64,000 nucleotides of DNA, from assembly GCA_029378245.1 (NCBI GenBank), contig JARKIF010000010.1, forward strand, positions 1,550,001-1,614,000. Reading direction: 5' to 3'. Of the stretch, positions 34,323 to 45,032 are shown in pieces. Below the pieces are notes generated by a model that searched no databases, had not been told where the DNA came from, and saw only the letters and a program-made list of their open reading frames with translations. How positions within the stretch are numbered: position 1 is the first letter of the stretch; the number at the start of each line of letters is the position of its first letter. Origin of the DNA: Roridomyces roridus. Lineage: Eukaryota; Basidiomycota; Agaricomycetes; Agaricales; Mycenaceae. A program made the translations under genes and the position numbers.

Positions 34323-36440
34323 TTATACAGTGCAGGCACGGCCCAAGTTATGCGGCGCTCCCGAAGACAGAAGCCTCTCTGTCAAGTTATCCTCCGAGTC
34401 ATTGCCAACCATCCCCTCCCGAGGTGTCATCTCCATCTCTGAAGGCGGCCGCGAGATTTCATCGTCATGAGGTTTCGAATTCTCGTCGATATCGATAAGT
34501 CTTTGTCGAATGAACGCGACAATCCCGGCGTCCTCGGAACCTGGCTGTCCGCCTTCGGTGCGTAATTTCGGAAAACCTTTGTGCCATTGCCCAGTTAGTG
34601 CCCCGCGTTGGAATATGTGGGCGATGCCGAGTGCAGAGAGAGGCCGGCGACCTGTAGACAATATGTGTGAGAGACATGAACAGCAGACCACGGTTTCTTA
34701 CCAAAGAGGAAATACACAACATTTGCACCAAAGAACATGGCGAATATGCCATCAACTGATGTCCACAAGCCACCGAGTGTGGAAAAGCCCGAGATGGGGT
34801 CGGTGTCCTGTACCTCTTGAAGCACATGTGCAGGCGGCCAATACGCCAGGCGCAATGTTAGGGACGTCAGATTTCCACCAGCAACTGCCCCTTGAGGGTA
34901 GGGCTGCAGACCGGAGATCTGGGATGTGTATACAGTTTGAGAGCGCTGAAATGTGTGTGTACATGGTTGAACCGATATGTGCGAGGACGTACACCAGTGA
35001 TGCCAGCCAATTTAGTTGTGAGGACCCGTCTCTCCGTCCAAGTCAATTCTGCAAAGAGGCTGGACCCTGCCATGATGGGAACCCAGCCATCGGCAGCGTA
35101 TGCGGAATTCACAAAATCGTTCGTGGCTTCCGGTGTGTTGGTGAATGCAGCCTGTAGAGGATACATCCGCACTGCCACCCCTAGGGGCACTTGAAGTGAA
35201 ACGGTGATCGGCGAAAGGTCATCCTCCAAACCCATCGGAAGGTTGCTGTTAATGTCTCGGTCCGAACAGATCACAGCGGTATCACGATAGTCCCCGGCCC
35301 AGGGAAGCTGGATATTGCTAATTGCACACGGCCATGTTTGAAGAAATCCATCATTGTCAATATTGTAGCCGTAGGTGCTGATCGTCGCCGTTGACCAATC
35401 CACCTTGCATGGATAGGGGCACTGAATGGGGTTCACCATGACTCTTTCCTAAGTCATTTCAGCACTACTTGAGGCCAGAGGAATTATCGACATACCAGGA
35501 GAACGGTGAGTGCTGGTCCAACAAAAACAGCATCCCCCATGCGAGGAACTTGAACCAACTCTCTTGTGTAGACTTGTGTATGTAACGGCAAGAAAACAAC
35601 ATAGTATACCCCTGCCACAGGCAACAGAAGAGTTGTACACCAGAGGATGATTGCTCGTCCGAAGATAATGAATCGAGATTCGCCACTTAGTTACATATCA
35701 ATAGTCAATTTTGGAGATGAAGTTCTCGGAACTCACTTGACCAACGGACGTGCGAGAGATCGATTCAGTAGGACCCTCATCGGCGTGTACTCAGGTATTG
35801 CTTTCCGGCAACCTCCGAGGAACACAAATGGCTGCCGGTAAAATTTGGTTGGAGTCCTGATCATCGTTCCTACGCGGAAGATTGTCGAGACCGCAAGAAG
35901 GCCAATGACAGCAATGAAAACAACTTGAGCCAGCCACTGTGGGGCAGAGGGTGGACCTATAAGCCCCAGCGGAATGCTTTCATAGGCCTTCAACCAGTTT
36001 TCCGTCAAGTATCCCAAGAGATAGCTCAGAGCTGTTGAAATTCAGTCGCACTCCAGTAGTAAATGAAGGTTCGAAAGTTTGCGAACCTCCAATCTCCAAT
36101 TGCACTAAGATCAAGTCTAAGAGTGCCAGACACTGCATTGACCAATTAAATACTCTGTTGTTGAAAATGAGTGAATGAAGGAGCAATAAATGAGATGCGA
36201 CACACAGAGAAACATGATGCAAGAAAGTAATTCCAAGGACTGGATACAATATCACCGAGATGTTGCCGCGGTAGTCACTATGATCATTCACTAGTGGCCA
36301 CAGTGAGGGATCAACAATCGGCAGCAACGAGAAGAATATGATTGCCCCAATGTTAACAACAAAAAGTAGACGGAAGTTCCAAACACGAATGTAGGGGTTG
36401 AGCGAGAAAGAAAGGGAGCACCTTGAACGTCGTGAATTGT
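34323..36440 (-). pseudogene. Multi-pass membrane protein, copy C, start lost
   Basis: The exons are open and in the same order as in copies A and B: NPYIRVWNFRLLFVVNIGAI, exon 2 YLTENWLKAYES to NRSLARPLVK, a loop exon with DTAVICSDRDINSNL, and the C-terminal membrane segment. It ends with NLTERLLSSG and a stop at 34323. The first exon has no in-frame ATG. The coding sequence for the first residues, the TATA region and about 130 bp are deleted, so exon 1 is joined directly to the far-upstream segment GATTGGCTGCACG that lies about 110 bp further up in copy A. Upstream in frame there is a stop. Unless another start is used, no full protein can be made. Confidence 0.65.
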
Positions 36441-36662
36441 ACAATGATTGGCTGCACGTTCACAGGATGTATATTTGAAGGTATGTGCTTCTAAAAGCGC
36501 CGGAGAGACCATTCCTTTCGTGCGTGCCTCTTGTATTCTCGTCGCGACGTGCGCTGGCTGTTGTACCTTGGCTTTCATACGAGTTCATCTTGACTCGAAA
36601 GTCGGCCTGTTCACAGATATTCTCCATGTCCTCAAGGTTCGTTTATTCACCGACGTGCTTGA

Positions 36663-37400
36663 TCAAGTGCACACCTCGATTTCCATCGAGCGCGTTGAAT
36701 CCGGCAGTTTGGCCGATTTGATGACATCGACAACCTGGACGCTTTCGGAAAGGGTATACGACGCAGATTGCTCTGCGCGGGTGAATTCCTTGATTATGGC
36801 GTGGGGAGAAGTACCTAGCGGCCACGCGAAGGCTTTTGGTGGCCCAGAAATGGAGAGGGAAATGGACGAGGTGGCGAAGAGACACGAGGAAGATGGGAGG
36901 GATGACGACAGGCTGCTTGAGGAGAGGAGAGACCTCGTGGGGGCTGCTGAAGGCCATGGAACCGAGCAGAGGCTGCAAAGACTTGGCCTTGTCAACAATG
37001 GCCTTTTCGGCGCGTCCTTTTCGCGTTCCAAGGCAGCAGCAACTCGGAGCTCGGCTACATCTTCGTGATCATGAGCGAGATAGGCAGAGGACCCACTGCC
37101 TGAACCAGCTCCGCCGCGTGGAAAAGAGGCAGCCTTTCCTGCTCGGAGTAAACCCAAAGAGGCCCGAGCGGATACCCCACATCCATAGTCCCTATACCAG
37201 TAGAACTCTCGCGGGCGGTAGCGCATAGTAGTAGCCATGATACTGGTCTTGTTGTGCTGCTCGATGATGATATTGGCAGCGTTCTTGTCTTCAATCTCCA
37301 TGCTGGCAGGAGGATCGCGGTCTGCTGGACGTGTGGACCACGCAACGCAGTCGAAATCGGCGGGAAGGGGAAGGAGACGGCCCGACTTTGAAGTGGACAT
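36663..37400 (-). CDS. Uncertain open frame, 245 codons, low-complexity
   Basis: Open from ATG 37400 (MSTSKSGRLLPLPADFDCVA) to 36663. It contains ATTMRYRPREFYWYRDYG and LAHDHEDVAELRVAAALERE, which look more like protein than chance, then a long Ser/Leu stretch. An overlapping frame, 37055-37528, starts MQIASIVARSLTYLFRFITL and has a clear hydrophobic segment. The true gene may splice the two frames together as a small membrane protein with an acidic tail. No homologous family is recognised. Confidence is low. Confidence 0.3.
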   Translation of the reverse strand: MSTSKSGRLLPLPADFDCVAWSTRPADRDPPASMEIEDKNAANIIIEQHNKTSIMATTMRYRPREFYWYRDYGCGVSARASLGLLRAGKAASFPRGGAGSGSGSSAYLAHDHEDVAELRVAAALEREKDAPKRPLLTRPSLCSLCSVPWPSAAPTRSLLSSSSLSSSLPSSSCLFATSSISLSISGPPKAFAWPLGTSPHAIIKEFTRAEQSASYTLSESVQVVDVIKSAKLPDSTRSMEIEVCT

Positions 37401-37528
37401 GGAAAAATTTGCGTGTCGAGGATGAGAGGGACTATGAGGGATGTCGACGTGGCGGCGAGAGCGAAAGCGAGAGTGATGAAGCGAAATAGATACGTGAGTG
37501 ATCGCGCGACAATAGAGGCTATTTGCAC

Positions 37529-38310
37529 CCCGCCAAATCGTCGTTTTGATCTCCTTGAAACTCGGCTAACATTTTGCTGGGATTGGGGAGCTCCACCCGA
37601 TCATTTTCTGAGCATGTGTCGTAAAGTGTGTGCGGAATGGATGTGGACGGGCTCTGAGCTACAGTTTAGGACGCAAAAAGTCTCCAGGGCTCTCACCAGC
37701 GGGAACCCACACAAGATTGAGTGCTTTTGGGCAAGGAGTGGCCAATTTCTGAACATACCGCGCAGTACGCAAACACCTCTTTGCACTTGCTCCACACCAT
37801 CATTTTCTGAGACCCGGCTAACATTTTCTGAGATTTCAGGAAATCCGAGCTGCAAATACCCTCTAATCAGAACCTTATCACACGCCCGAAAAGGTACAGG
37901 TATCCGGCTAGCTAGCTTGTCTACCACTCAGGCGGCTCGCAAGCTCGCCTTGCCTGAGCTAACAAGCTTAAGGGTGCGGACGATCACGATTGAAATGGAC
38001 AGTAACTAGAGGAAGGCGTACCTTAGACCTAATTTCGCGGGCCGTCTTGTAGCTTTTTGATTCGGATTTGTTTATGGTCGGAAAAAGTTAACAATCCAAT
38101 CTCGGAGCCTCGGGCTGGGAAAAAAAAATGAATAATATTATTAACCAAATCGTGCGTCTATACAAACATGGACGAACGTAACGGGACAAGCCCGAGGGTT
38201 ACAAGTACGACGCAAGAATAAGTCGCGCGATTCCAGCGGATGGATGCTGAAGGCCCGACGAGCGTGTGCTGTTCGGGCGGCGTTGCCACCAGGAACCGCG
38301 TATGCAAAGT
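37529..38310. other. Intergenic with duplicated block edge and transposon empty site
   Basis: From 37970 (GGGTGCGGACGATCAC) it matches the last codons and 3' flank of the O-fucosyltransferase-like gene. 38040-38065 is the unoccupied counterpart of the transposon insertion site. 37529-37960 holds nothing recognised except a repeated CTCGGCTAACATTTT / CCGGCTAACATTTT motif. Confidence 0.6.
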
Positions 38311-39597
38311 CTACGCACTCGGCAACATGACGGACTCCCCGTCGTCATACACAACCCTACACCCCCTGCCCAAAAACCTCCTAACCATCTCTCTCCCCAT
38401 CTCCCTCTTCACCGCCCACCTCTTCTCATCATGCAGCACCACTTGCTCAAGACATGGAAACGCCGGCCCCGCAAGTGCGTCTACCTGTCCCCTCAGCACA
38501 GGCCGCGACGGAATCCACTCGTCCGGATCCAACTTAAGCCGTACGCGGCGTACCGAAGCGTACGTAGCTGGTGGTAAGACGGCAATCTCGGGCGCGCCCA
38601 GCGTATACACGAGCTCCTCAAGCCCCGGAAAACGACCGAGTATCCGGCGCATCGTATTGGCGGAGAGCACCATCTGTGGTGCAAACGCGAATTCAAGCAC
38701 TCGGAGGGAGAGCGCGGCGGTGGTGGTGAGGAGGTCGAGCTGGGTGGGCGGGAGAGTAGTGTGCAGGACGAGGTGCTGGAGATGCGGGGTGTATGATGGC
38801 CTGCGGCAAAATAGCGACGTGCGTCGGGGCTGCGCGTGGTAGTACGAGCAGTTGAACCGCACTGTGGACAGGGACGCGGGGAGGGCGAGGTCCGTAAGAG
38901 CATTGGTGCGGTCCGAGGAGAGGGCAAGGTATCGCAGATTGGGTGCACAGATGACCATCTCGCGTAGACGGGCGATATGTGCGGTGCCGTAGAGCCGCGA
39001 ATCAATGTCGCTTTCGTGCCACTCGAGGCGGCGAAGGCGCAAAAGCGTGCTCGTACAAGGGTTGGCGACGAGTGTGGACCAGAATGCGACGCTAGCTGCG
39101 TCGAGTCGTAAGCACGGGCGCACAAAGACCTCGAGATTGGGGCATAGCGCCAGAAGCTCGGCGAGTCCTGGGACGTTGGAGGGTGCGGGGATAGCAATGG
39201 GTTGCGTGTCGGGCTGTAAGAAGATGTGTGTGCGCCGCCGAGGAAGCTCGAGACGCTTGACAAACAGGCCGTAGTGGTCCGGCCCTCCTTCGGCAGCAGA
39301 CCGCATGAGGCCCAGGAGAAGACTCTCCAAACCTCGTGCTTCGGATATCCGCACATCTTCGTACAGAAACTCGGCGGCCATCGCGCGAAATCGGCGTGAG
39401 ACGCTGACGAGAGAGACACACGTCTTGAGTCTCGAGAATTCCTGCTGGACAGCATACGCCGTCTCTTGGAATTCTTGGAGCTGTTCAAATGGGGTGTAGT
39501 CGACGTGCCGCGGGGTCTCAGGAGCTGTCGCAAACCGTAATATTGCTCGCCAAATTTCTGGGGGTGGGTACGAAGGCATGGAGGGTGCCTTTTCCAT
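38311..39597 (-). CDS. F-box-like domain protein, 428 aa, single exon
   Basis: Intact intronless gene from ATG 39595-39597 to a stop at 38311. The N-terminal MPSYPPPEIWRAILRFAT is a typical fungal F-box-like start (P.EIW..I...A), followed after a linker by TCVSLVSVSRRFRAMAAEFL, the second half of the motif. The rest is leucine-rich, with ELLALCPNLEVFV, REMVICAPNLRYLALSSD and LQHLVLHTTLPPTQLD. The C-terminus is RRFLGRGCRVVYDDGESV. Proteins of this type usually link Skp1 to substrates in SCF ubiquitin ligases; the substrate is unknown. A deleted copy sits at 33177-33595. This copy lacks the transposon in its 3' flank. Confidence 0.8.
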   Translation of the reverse strand: MEKAPSMPSYPPPEIWRAILRFATAPETPRHVDYTPFEQLQEFQETAYAVQQEFSRLKTCVSLVSVSRRFRAMAAEFLYEDVRISEARGLESLLLGLMRSAAEGGPDHYGLFVKRLELPRRRTHIFLQPDTQPIAIPAPSNVPGLAELLALCPNLEVFVRPCLRLDAASVAFWSTLVANPCTSTLLRLRRLEWHESDIDSRLYGTAHIARLREMVICAPNLRYLALSSDRTNALTDLALPASLSTVRFNCSYYHAQPRRTSLFCRRPSYTPHLQHLVLHTTLPPTQLDLLTTTAALSLRVLEFAFAPQMVLSANTMRRILGRFPGLEELVYTLGAPEIAVLPPATYASVRRVRLKLDPDEWIPSRPVLRGQVDALAGPAFPCLEQVVLHDEKRWAVKREMGREMVRRFLGRGCRVVYDDGESVMLPSA

Positions 39598-40233
39598 AGA
39601 TCGCGTGGGTTATATAGTCGAACGGACTCGGAGTGACCGGTGACATGTCGCGGCGTATAATGACAAGTACACGATGCGGACCAAATCCGAGTAGCTGTAC
39701 TGTGTGGATTCGGTGGGATTGCCGCTCAAAAAGGAAAGACAGATGCGCTACACAAATTTAACGTCCAAGTGAATTCAGAGAAGCCTAGTGGACACACCGA
39801 GGAGCCCTTTCGCAGTGCACGATGTATCCGCCGACGGACAGTCGGTGCTGCTTACACTGAGGCCCAGTGTCATGTAACGTCGGACCCGCGGTCAGATGAA
39901 TGGTCTACCTGGTTCGTGGCGTGCCATTCAGCGCGGATGTAGCCTGGTGCATTCAGCTAATTCCGCTCCTTGAAATAGACAGAAACAGGAATGGATCGAA
40001 ACTCACCCAGGGTTCCCGCTGCTTCTTCCTACCCGCTCATTTTTCCGTGCTCCACGCGTGCATGGCTCTATGTTTACGCCCACAGAGAAATAAGTAGAAG
40101 TTCCGTGGTGGTGGTCGGAGCATGGGAAGGTGAGGTAAGCATTCGGTACAGCATTTCTGATTGACAGTCAACAACTCTTTGAACACAGCAAAATGATGGT
40201 TACGCCTATCAATCTTTCTCTCTCCCATCCATC
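39598..40233. other. Intergenic
   Basis: Divergent promoter region between the F-box gene and the gene at 40234. No coding sequence or repeat is recognised. Confidence 0.5.
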
Positions 40234-40954
40234 ATGGCTGGCCCAGAGGATAGAGCAGGCTCCGAACGAAGCACCTCGACCGCCTCGAATCCCACCTGCA
40301 CTCCAACCCCAACCTCCTCCTGACCCTCGTCCTACTCATCCTCATCGGACTGCGCCCTGCGCGTCTCGCAGCCCAGCTCCGCGCCAACGACGACGACGCC
40401 TGGCTCGAATTCCGCAGTAATCTCATCCAGAGGTGGCAGACGGTCATGATAACGACAGGACTCGTCATGGGCGCCGCCGCCTCGGCCGTGTTCAGCGACA
40501 AGGTCGCAGGCGGGAGTTATCTCATGGCGCTGGCGTCCTTGTCTTGTTCTCTGGTAGCCATCACTTTTGGTACGGGGCTTAGTTTCGTCGTGCAGGACGC
40601 CCCGCCAAGTTCCATCGTTGTAAGTCTTGTGCCTCTACTTCAAGGGGGGTGATTGACGAGTTACCCAAGAGAATAGCCCGTAGGCCTCTAATCCTCCTCG
40701 CTATCCTCGCCCTGCCTACGTTCTTCGCAATCGGCGCAATGCTCTGCTTCTACGCCGCCATCACGGCACTCACATTTCAGAACCTGGATACCAAGGCCGT
40801 TGATATCCTCGCACGGATCGGCACCACCGGCGGCGCGGCACTCATTGCTGGGGTCATCTTCGCGGCGGGGTGGTTGGTGTGGGATATGGATAAGGACGAT
40901 GATGAAGAAACCGAGGTGCCGATGCGTGAATTGGGAAGCCGAAGTATACTGTAG
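40234..40954 (+). CDS. Small multi-pass membrane protein, frame break near the start
   Basis: From about 40282 the frame reads KHLDRLESHLHSNPNLLLTL, then a membrane segment with LVLLILIGLRPARLAAQL, WQTVMITTGLVMGAAASAVF, and after a short intron near 40621-40661 LPKRIARRPLILLAILALP and AALIAGVIFAAGWLVWDM. It ends at TAG 40952-40954 after an acidic tail (DKDDDEETEVPM). About four membrane helices are expected. The likely start ATG 40234 (MAGPEDRAGSER) is in a different frame from KHLDRL. So either an upstream exon has been missed or there is an indel near 40270-40285. The family is a mushroom membrane protein of unknown function. Confidence 0.55.
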
Positions 40955-41084
40955 TCGTGAGTCATGCCACTCGTGAACCCTACAGTCCAAAATTCAATGA
41001 TTTCTCTTTCAGCCGGGGCGAAGCAGAGGCTGGGCTCGTCGGAAAACTCATGTTGCGCGCGATAAAGTGCGTGTGGCCGGAGAC

Positions 41085-41464
41085 TGCTATCCAGTAAATT
41101 TGCGCGGGTCAAAGTGCAGCTCTATCATGACGCTGAGCGAGAGACACGGTACCGCACGGGTTATGGGACGAGGGGACGCGGGAAAAGCTCGCGGATCGTT
41201 TTTCGACGATTTCTTTGGTTAGATGCATGTTTCCGATCAGCTGGATGACGGGCTGCAGGGAGTTGAGTTGCCTCTTGCGAATCAGCTCAGATGCTGCAGT
41301 GTCAGATTCAATATGCAGGGAGCATGCGCCGTACGGTTCCGGGTATCTGCAGAATGTTTCCCTCTCGGTCCGGGAAGAAGCAGGACGGAGGCAGGGCGGC
41401 GCTGAATCAGGGACAATGCGAGGACGACGGAGAGAGCCAGCTGCTGCACCCACATCTCGTCCAT
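41085..41464 (-). pseudogene. Cytochrome P450 5' relic
   Basis: Starts with MDEMWVQQLALSVVLALSLI, an anchor like the one at 9867, followed by LLLPGPRGK. The frame breaks at the next bases (ILQIPGT is in another frame). Further down, IGNMHLTKEIVEKRSASFSR matches LGNMTLARELLEKRSAKFSS of the intact P450. The rest of the gene is absent. It is a truncated remnant. Confidence 0.7.
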
Positions 41465-41888
41465 CGGGGGTGGAAGTAGGATATCATCCGCAAGCGTAGA
41501 GAACGCGAAGAATAGTGTGCGGGCATTGACAGTTGGCAACATGGATTACTGCGTAGGGAGTGGTCTGCATCCCAGCAAATTGGAGGATGAGAGGAAGAAG
41601 AAAGAAAAGTTGTGATTGATCACTTGATTGATGATTTCGATGCCAAATGATCCCGGGACGAGCCGTCTATGGCCGATGGGCACTCGGGTGACCCGTAGAT
41701 TTCGTTGGAAAGCTGAGATAAAGGATAATCGCCAACAAAAAAGGTCGCCTGAGCGTTGCCTTTTTTTGCGGATGTCGGGACTCCATCTTGTGAGCGCGGT
41801 CCAATTAGTCTGGTACATATACTTAGTCCGCAAGATTTAGGACTGGGAAGAATCGATTGGGATCAGGCCGATCAATCCGTCGTCTGAA

Positions 41889-41964
41889 CGCCCTGTAGTC
41901 TAATGGTACGACGTCGCCACATCTCGTGAGGAGGAGATTGCAAGTTCGATTCTTGTCGGGGTTT
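41889..41964 (+). tRNA. tRNA-like sequence (probable tRNA pseudogene or divergent tRNA)
   Basis: A perfect A-box match TAGTCTAATGG (41896-41906), a near B-box AGTTCGATTC (41943-41952), a paired D stem (GTC/GAC), a paired T stem (GCAAG/CTTGT), a mostly paired acceptor (CGCCCTG with CGGGGTT), and a run of six T right behind it, as a Pol III terminator. The anticodon arm does not pair well and is several nt too long, so the isotype cannot be read. Confidence 0.35.
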
Positions 41965-42294
41965 TTTGAAAAATCATAACCGCCCAACTACGATTCAGGT
42001 TCCTTGATCCGACGGAAGGCTGGCGATGCACAATCCACCCGGAAGAACACCCAAGCCTCGCCCTGCCCTGCGTCCATAACCAACTATACGAATCACTTGG
42101 GCATTTCTCAGAGAATATATATTTTCTGAAGCACTCTCCACGCCATTCTCATCATCTGCTCTTACTCGGAAGCGCTGGCTTTGCCAGCTGAAACCTTGCT
42201 TGCGGGAAGGGGAGGAGAACCGGAACCAGCCATAATATATTAACAGAGAGATGCTACAAGATCGGAGAGACGGTACAAGAGAGAGATAAAGTAT
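41965..42294. other. Intergenic
   Basis: No gene, RNA or repeat recognised between the tRNA-like sequence and the TA-flanked element. Confidence 0.45.
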
Positions 42295-42983
42295 GGCAGG
42301 TATACTGTAGCAAAACCAGACACAAATTTACGCAAAATGACACAACCTCACTTTGATGAGAGAGCACAACGTGAAGCAACGACACAGGTTTATATTCTGA
42401 TACCAAAACGACACAGCCCGATTCTGCAACAAACTTGAACTGCAAGCTGAAATCAAAATGCGGCAGACGGAACAGAGTCCCTTGACATCAAACTTTGATT
42501 CACTGGGTGTTTGGCATCAAAATTCCCGCCGGCATGTTGATGGAGAGAATCCGGGGGATGGAGCGACGGAGGTAATCCGGGTATATTCAACGCGGGGTGT
42601 AAGAGAGATGAATCCACGCTGGCCGAGGCAAACAGAAACTATAATCATCAAGATTCAACTCAGAAGACCCGTTGGCCACTGGTCAACGGCATGATCTCGT
42701 CACTGATTGGAAATCAACGGCCATTCTTCGGCAAATGGCAATGAACTTCCAATCCAACACCAAGGAGTCTAAGTTGAGTGGTTGCTCTTTGGTTGTGTCA
42801 TTGGTTTTGAACATGATTTCCGGGGTGTGTTGAATGTGTTGACTAATTCTGAGGTTGTGTCGTTTTGCGTCAACTCGGCCAAAGTGGTTCTTTCTTTGTA
42901 AGAAAATGGCTCAAGTTGTGTCATTCCTTGTCTCAAAACCACCAGGTGTGTCAAAAAGAGGTTTTGCTACACTATACCTGCCA
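42295..42983. mobile_element. Non-autonomous TA-flanked TIR element, 689 bp
   Basis: Ends TGGCAGGTATAcTGTAGCAAAACC and the inverse with one mismatch, bordered by TA at 42293-42294 and 42984-42985, as for Tc1/mariner-type elements. The interior has no coding capacity; GACACAAC-type motifs occur in inverted orientation near both ends. Confidence 0.7.
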
Positions 42984-43035
42984 TAATAAAGCTACAAATG
43001 AGAGACGCTACAAAGGAGGACATATAAATTAGTAA

Positions 43036-44175
43036 CTAGTCTTTGCAAGCCTTCTTGTGGGTGGGCAACACCAAGCTAATGTCAGCACCACGCTTGAGGG
43101 GAGAGGTGCGAGCGGGCAGGACAGACGGCTCCACCAGGACATCGAGCTTAGGGCTCCGACCCGACTGTCAAAATGACGGGTCAACGAGCCGTCACGACGG
43201 GTGCCGGCCCGGCCGTACAGCCCTCTGAAGCCACAATTTTGACGGCCAGGTCCGGGTCCGGTTCCTTGGCTGACGGGGTACCCGTTCCCGGCCGTCGACG
43301 GGCCATGACGGGTGGTGACGGGTCCTCGGCTAACTACCCATGCCGAGCTGCCGTCACCACTTGATGCTCCAGGGGTAGCACACCTGGGTCATCGGCAATC
43401 TCCCCGATGGTCCACTAATGGGCTTCTGGAGGCTTCCCGAGTACCAATCCAATACCAATCCGTAATTTTGACTTGACATCACGTTCACATCAATCTGATT
43501 TCTGATTTAGCTGGAGGCACAGGCTGTCACCGCTCTAACCCGTCATGACGGCCGTGACGGGTCTGACGGGTACCACCCGGCCGTTTTGAGGCCTCGCAGC
43601 ATGGTCTGACGGCCGGGTGGGGCCCGTCCGACCTCCCATGACGGCCGTCAGAGCGACGGCCATCGCCGTCAACGGCCGGGTCGGAGCCCTAATCGAGCTG
43701 GGCGATGTCGGCCGAATAGTAGTGAGTGCCACCGATCTTGACGTGGCAGAGAGTGAAGCGTGCCTCCACCACAGCACCGGGGAGCTTGTGAACGTAGTCG
43801 CCAGGGGGGATAATGAGGCCGTCGATGTCGTAGGCGGCAATCGGCACCAACTTGTGGGTGAGCATCTGGCACAACTTGTCCACCTCCGCACGAACGGCGG
43901 GGGTGGGGGTCGGCCAAGTAGACATGAGGAACTGGGCACCGAGGTCCTCTGCGGGCAAAATGTTCAGTATTGCGTAGCCCAGAGTCAAGAGTAACACATA
44001 CCGTTAGGGTCGTCACCGCTCTCACGAAGCTCCCCTTGAACGTCGGCGGAAAGGGGCTGCAGGTAAAAACCAGTCAGCTGGAGAAGAAACAAAAGCGGAG
44101 GCGACGCACCTCAGCGGCCACATGGCGCAGCTTGACAGCGCGCTCGTCACCCTTGCCATCCACAGCACCCGACAT
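43036..44175 (-). pseudogene. Small gene of unknown function split by a hAT-like MITE
   Basis: Start ATG 44173-44175 (MSGAVDGKGDERAVKL). Exons: 44110-44175, 44002-44056 and 43692-43948, with clean GT-AG introns. The third exon reads EDLGAQFLMSTWPTPTPA, then HKLVPIAAYDIDGLIIPPGD and CHVKIGGTHYYSADIAQLD. At 43691 the coding sequence meets the MITE, whose terminal TAG acts as a stop. Beyond the MITE and the second target copy, the same frame continues at 43140-43036 (VLVEPSVLPARTSPLKR and so on) to a natural TAG. Leaving out the MITE and one target copy, the coding parts sum to 483 nt (160 aa). The present product would lack the last 34 residues. No domain is recognised. Confidence 0.75.
43149..43691. 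mobile_element. hAT-like MITE, 543 bp, inside a coding exon
   Basis: Inverted ends TAGGGCTCCGACCCG, flanked by the exact 8-bp duplication ATCGAGCT at 43141-43148 and 43692-43699. The interior is GC-rich, with many GACGGG and CCGTCA motifs in both orientations. It has no coding capacity. Confidence 0.9.
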
Positions 44176-44533
44176 CGTCTTCTTCGGGTTGGGGTAACAT
44201 CAGTCACAGTATATTCCGAGCAACGACACGGACGATTTACCAAGGCGGGGCGACTCGAAGGCGGATGGAGAGGAAAGACATGTGTGAGAGGCAAGATGTG
44301 CCAATAGCCCGATGCACTCCCAGTGTCAACGGACTAGGGCAATGAACGGGTTGTCGACGCTGGATTGGCACATTCGAGAGTCGAGACGGCCAGAGTCCAG
44401 TCTTCCATGTTGAGTGGCACATTCAAGACGGCCAGACAAACATGGGTGGAAGGAGGAAGCGGACGCGTGGAGGGAGGACGGAGGTTGGAGCGCGAGCCTT
44501 CGAAGGGATGGGATACAGAGTGCCAGAGATCAT

Positions 44534-45024
44534 TAAGGTTCACCAGGGGTAGAGGTAGAGGTACGAGTGGCCCTACCTCTACCCTTACCTCCGAAACCTC
44601 TGACCCTTCAGAGGTTGACCTCTACCTTACCTCTGGACCTCTGATGTGCCATCAATTTCTGATAAGAGACATGATGGCACATAAAATCAGTCAGAACTTT
44701 GAAAATTGTGAACCCAAACTCAGCTTCTTGGCCCTACGATGTTCATACCAGCTCAATTTGACCACCAGAGTCATGATTTCTTGACAAATGTGATCATCAT
44801 CAACACAGATCAAAATTTGATCGCCATTAAGAAAAAACTGTTCTGGTCCAAAAAGTGTCTCCGAGTCTATTTCTGAACAGTTTGAACCAAACCTTGCTGT
44901 ACCTCTGAACCTCCAAAGGTCTGTCAAAAGTCGGGAGGTTTCAGCTAGTTCGTACCTCCACCTCTACCTCTGTCGACCTTACCTCTGACCTTCGGAGGTA
45001 GACCTCTACCCCTGGTGAACCTTA
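44534..45024. mobile_element. hAT-like MITE, 491 bp
   Basis: Inverted ends TAAGGTTCACCAGGGGTAG, flanked by the exact 8-bp duplication GAGATCAT at 44526-44533 and 45025-45032. Subterminal AGAGGT/ACCTCT repeats are dense at both ends. No coding capacity. Confidence 0.85.
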
Positions 45025-45032
45025 GAGATCAT

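Noticed and set aside
43151..43689. First reading of this element as TA- or TTA-flanked
   Set aside because: The exact 8-bp repeat ATCGAGCT and the continuous coding frame show that TAGGGC... is the element end and the duplication is 8 bp.
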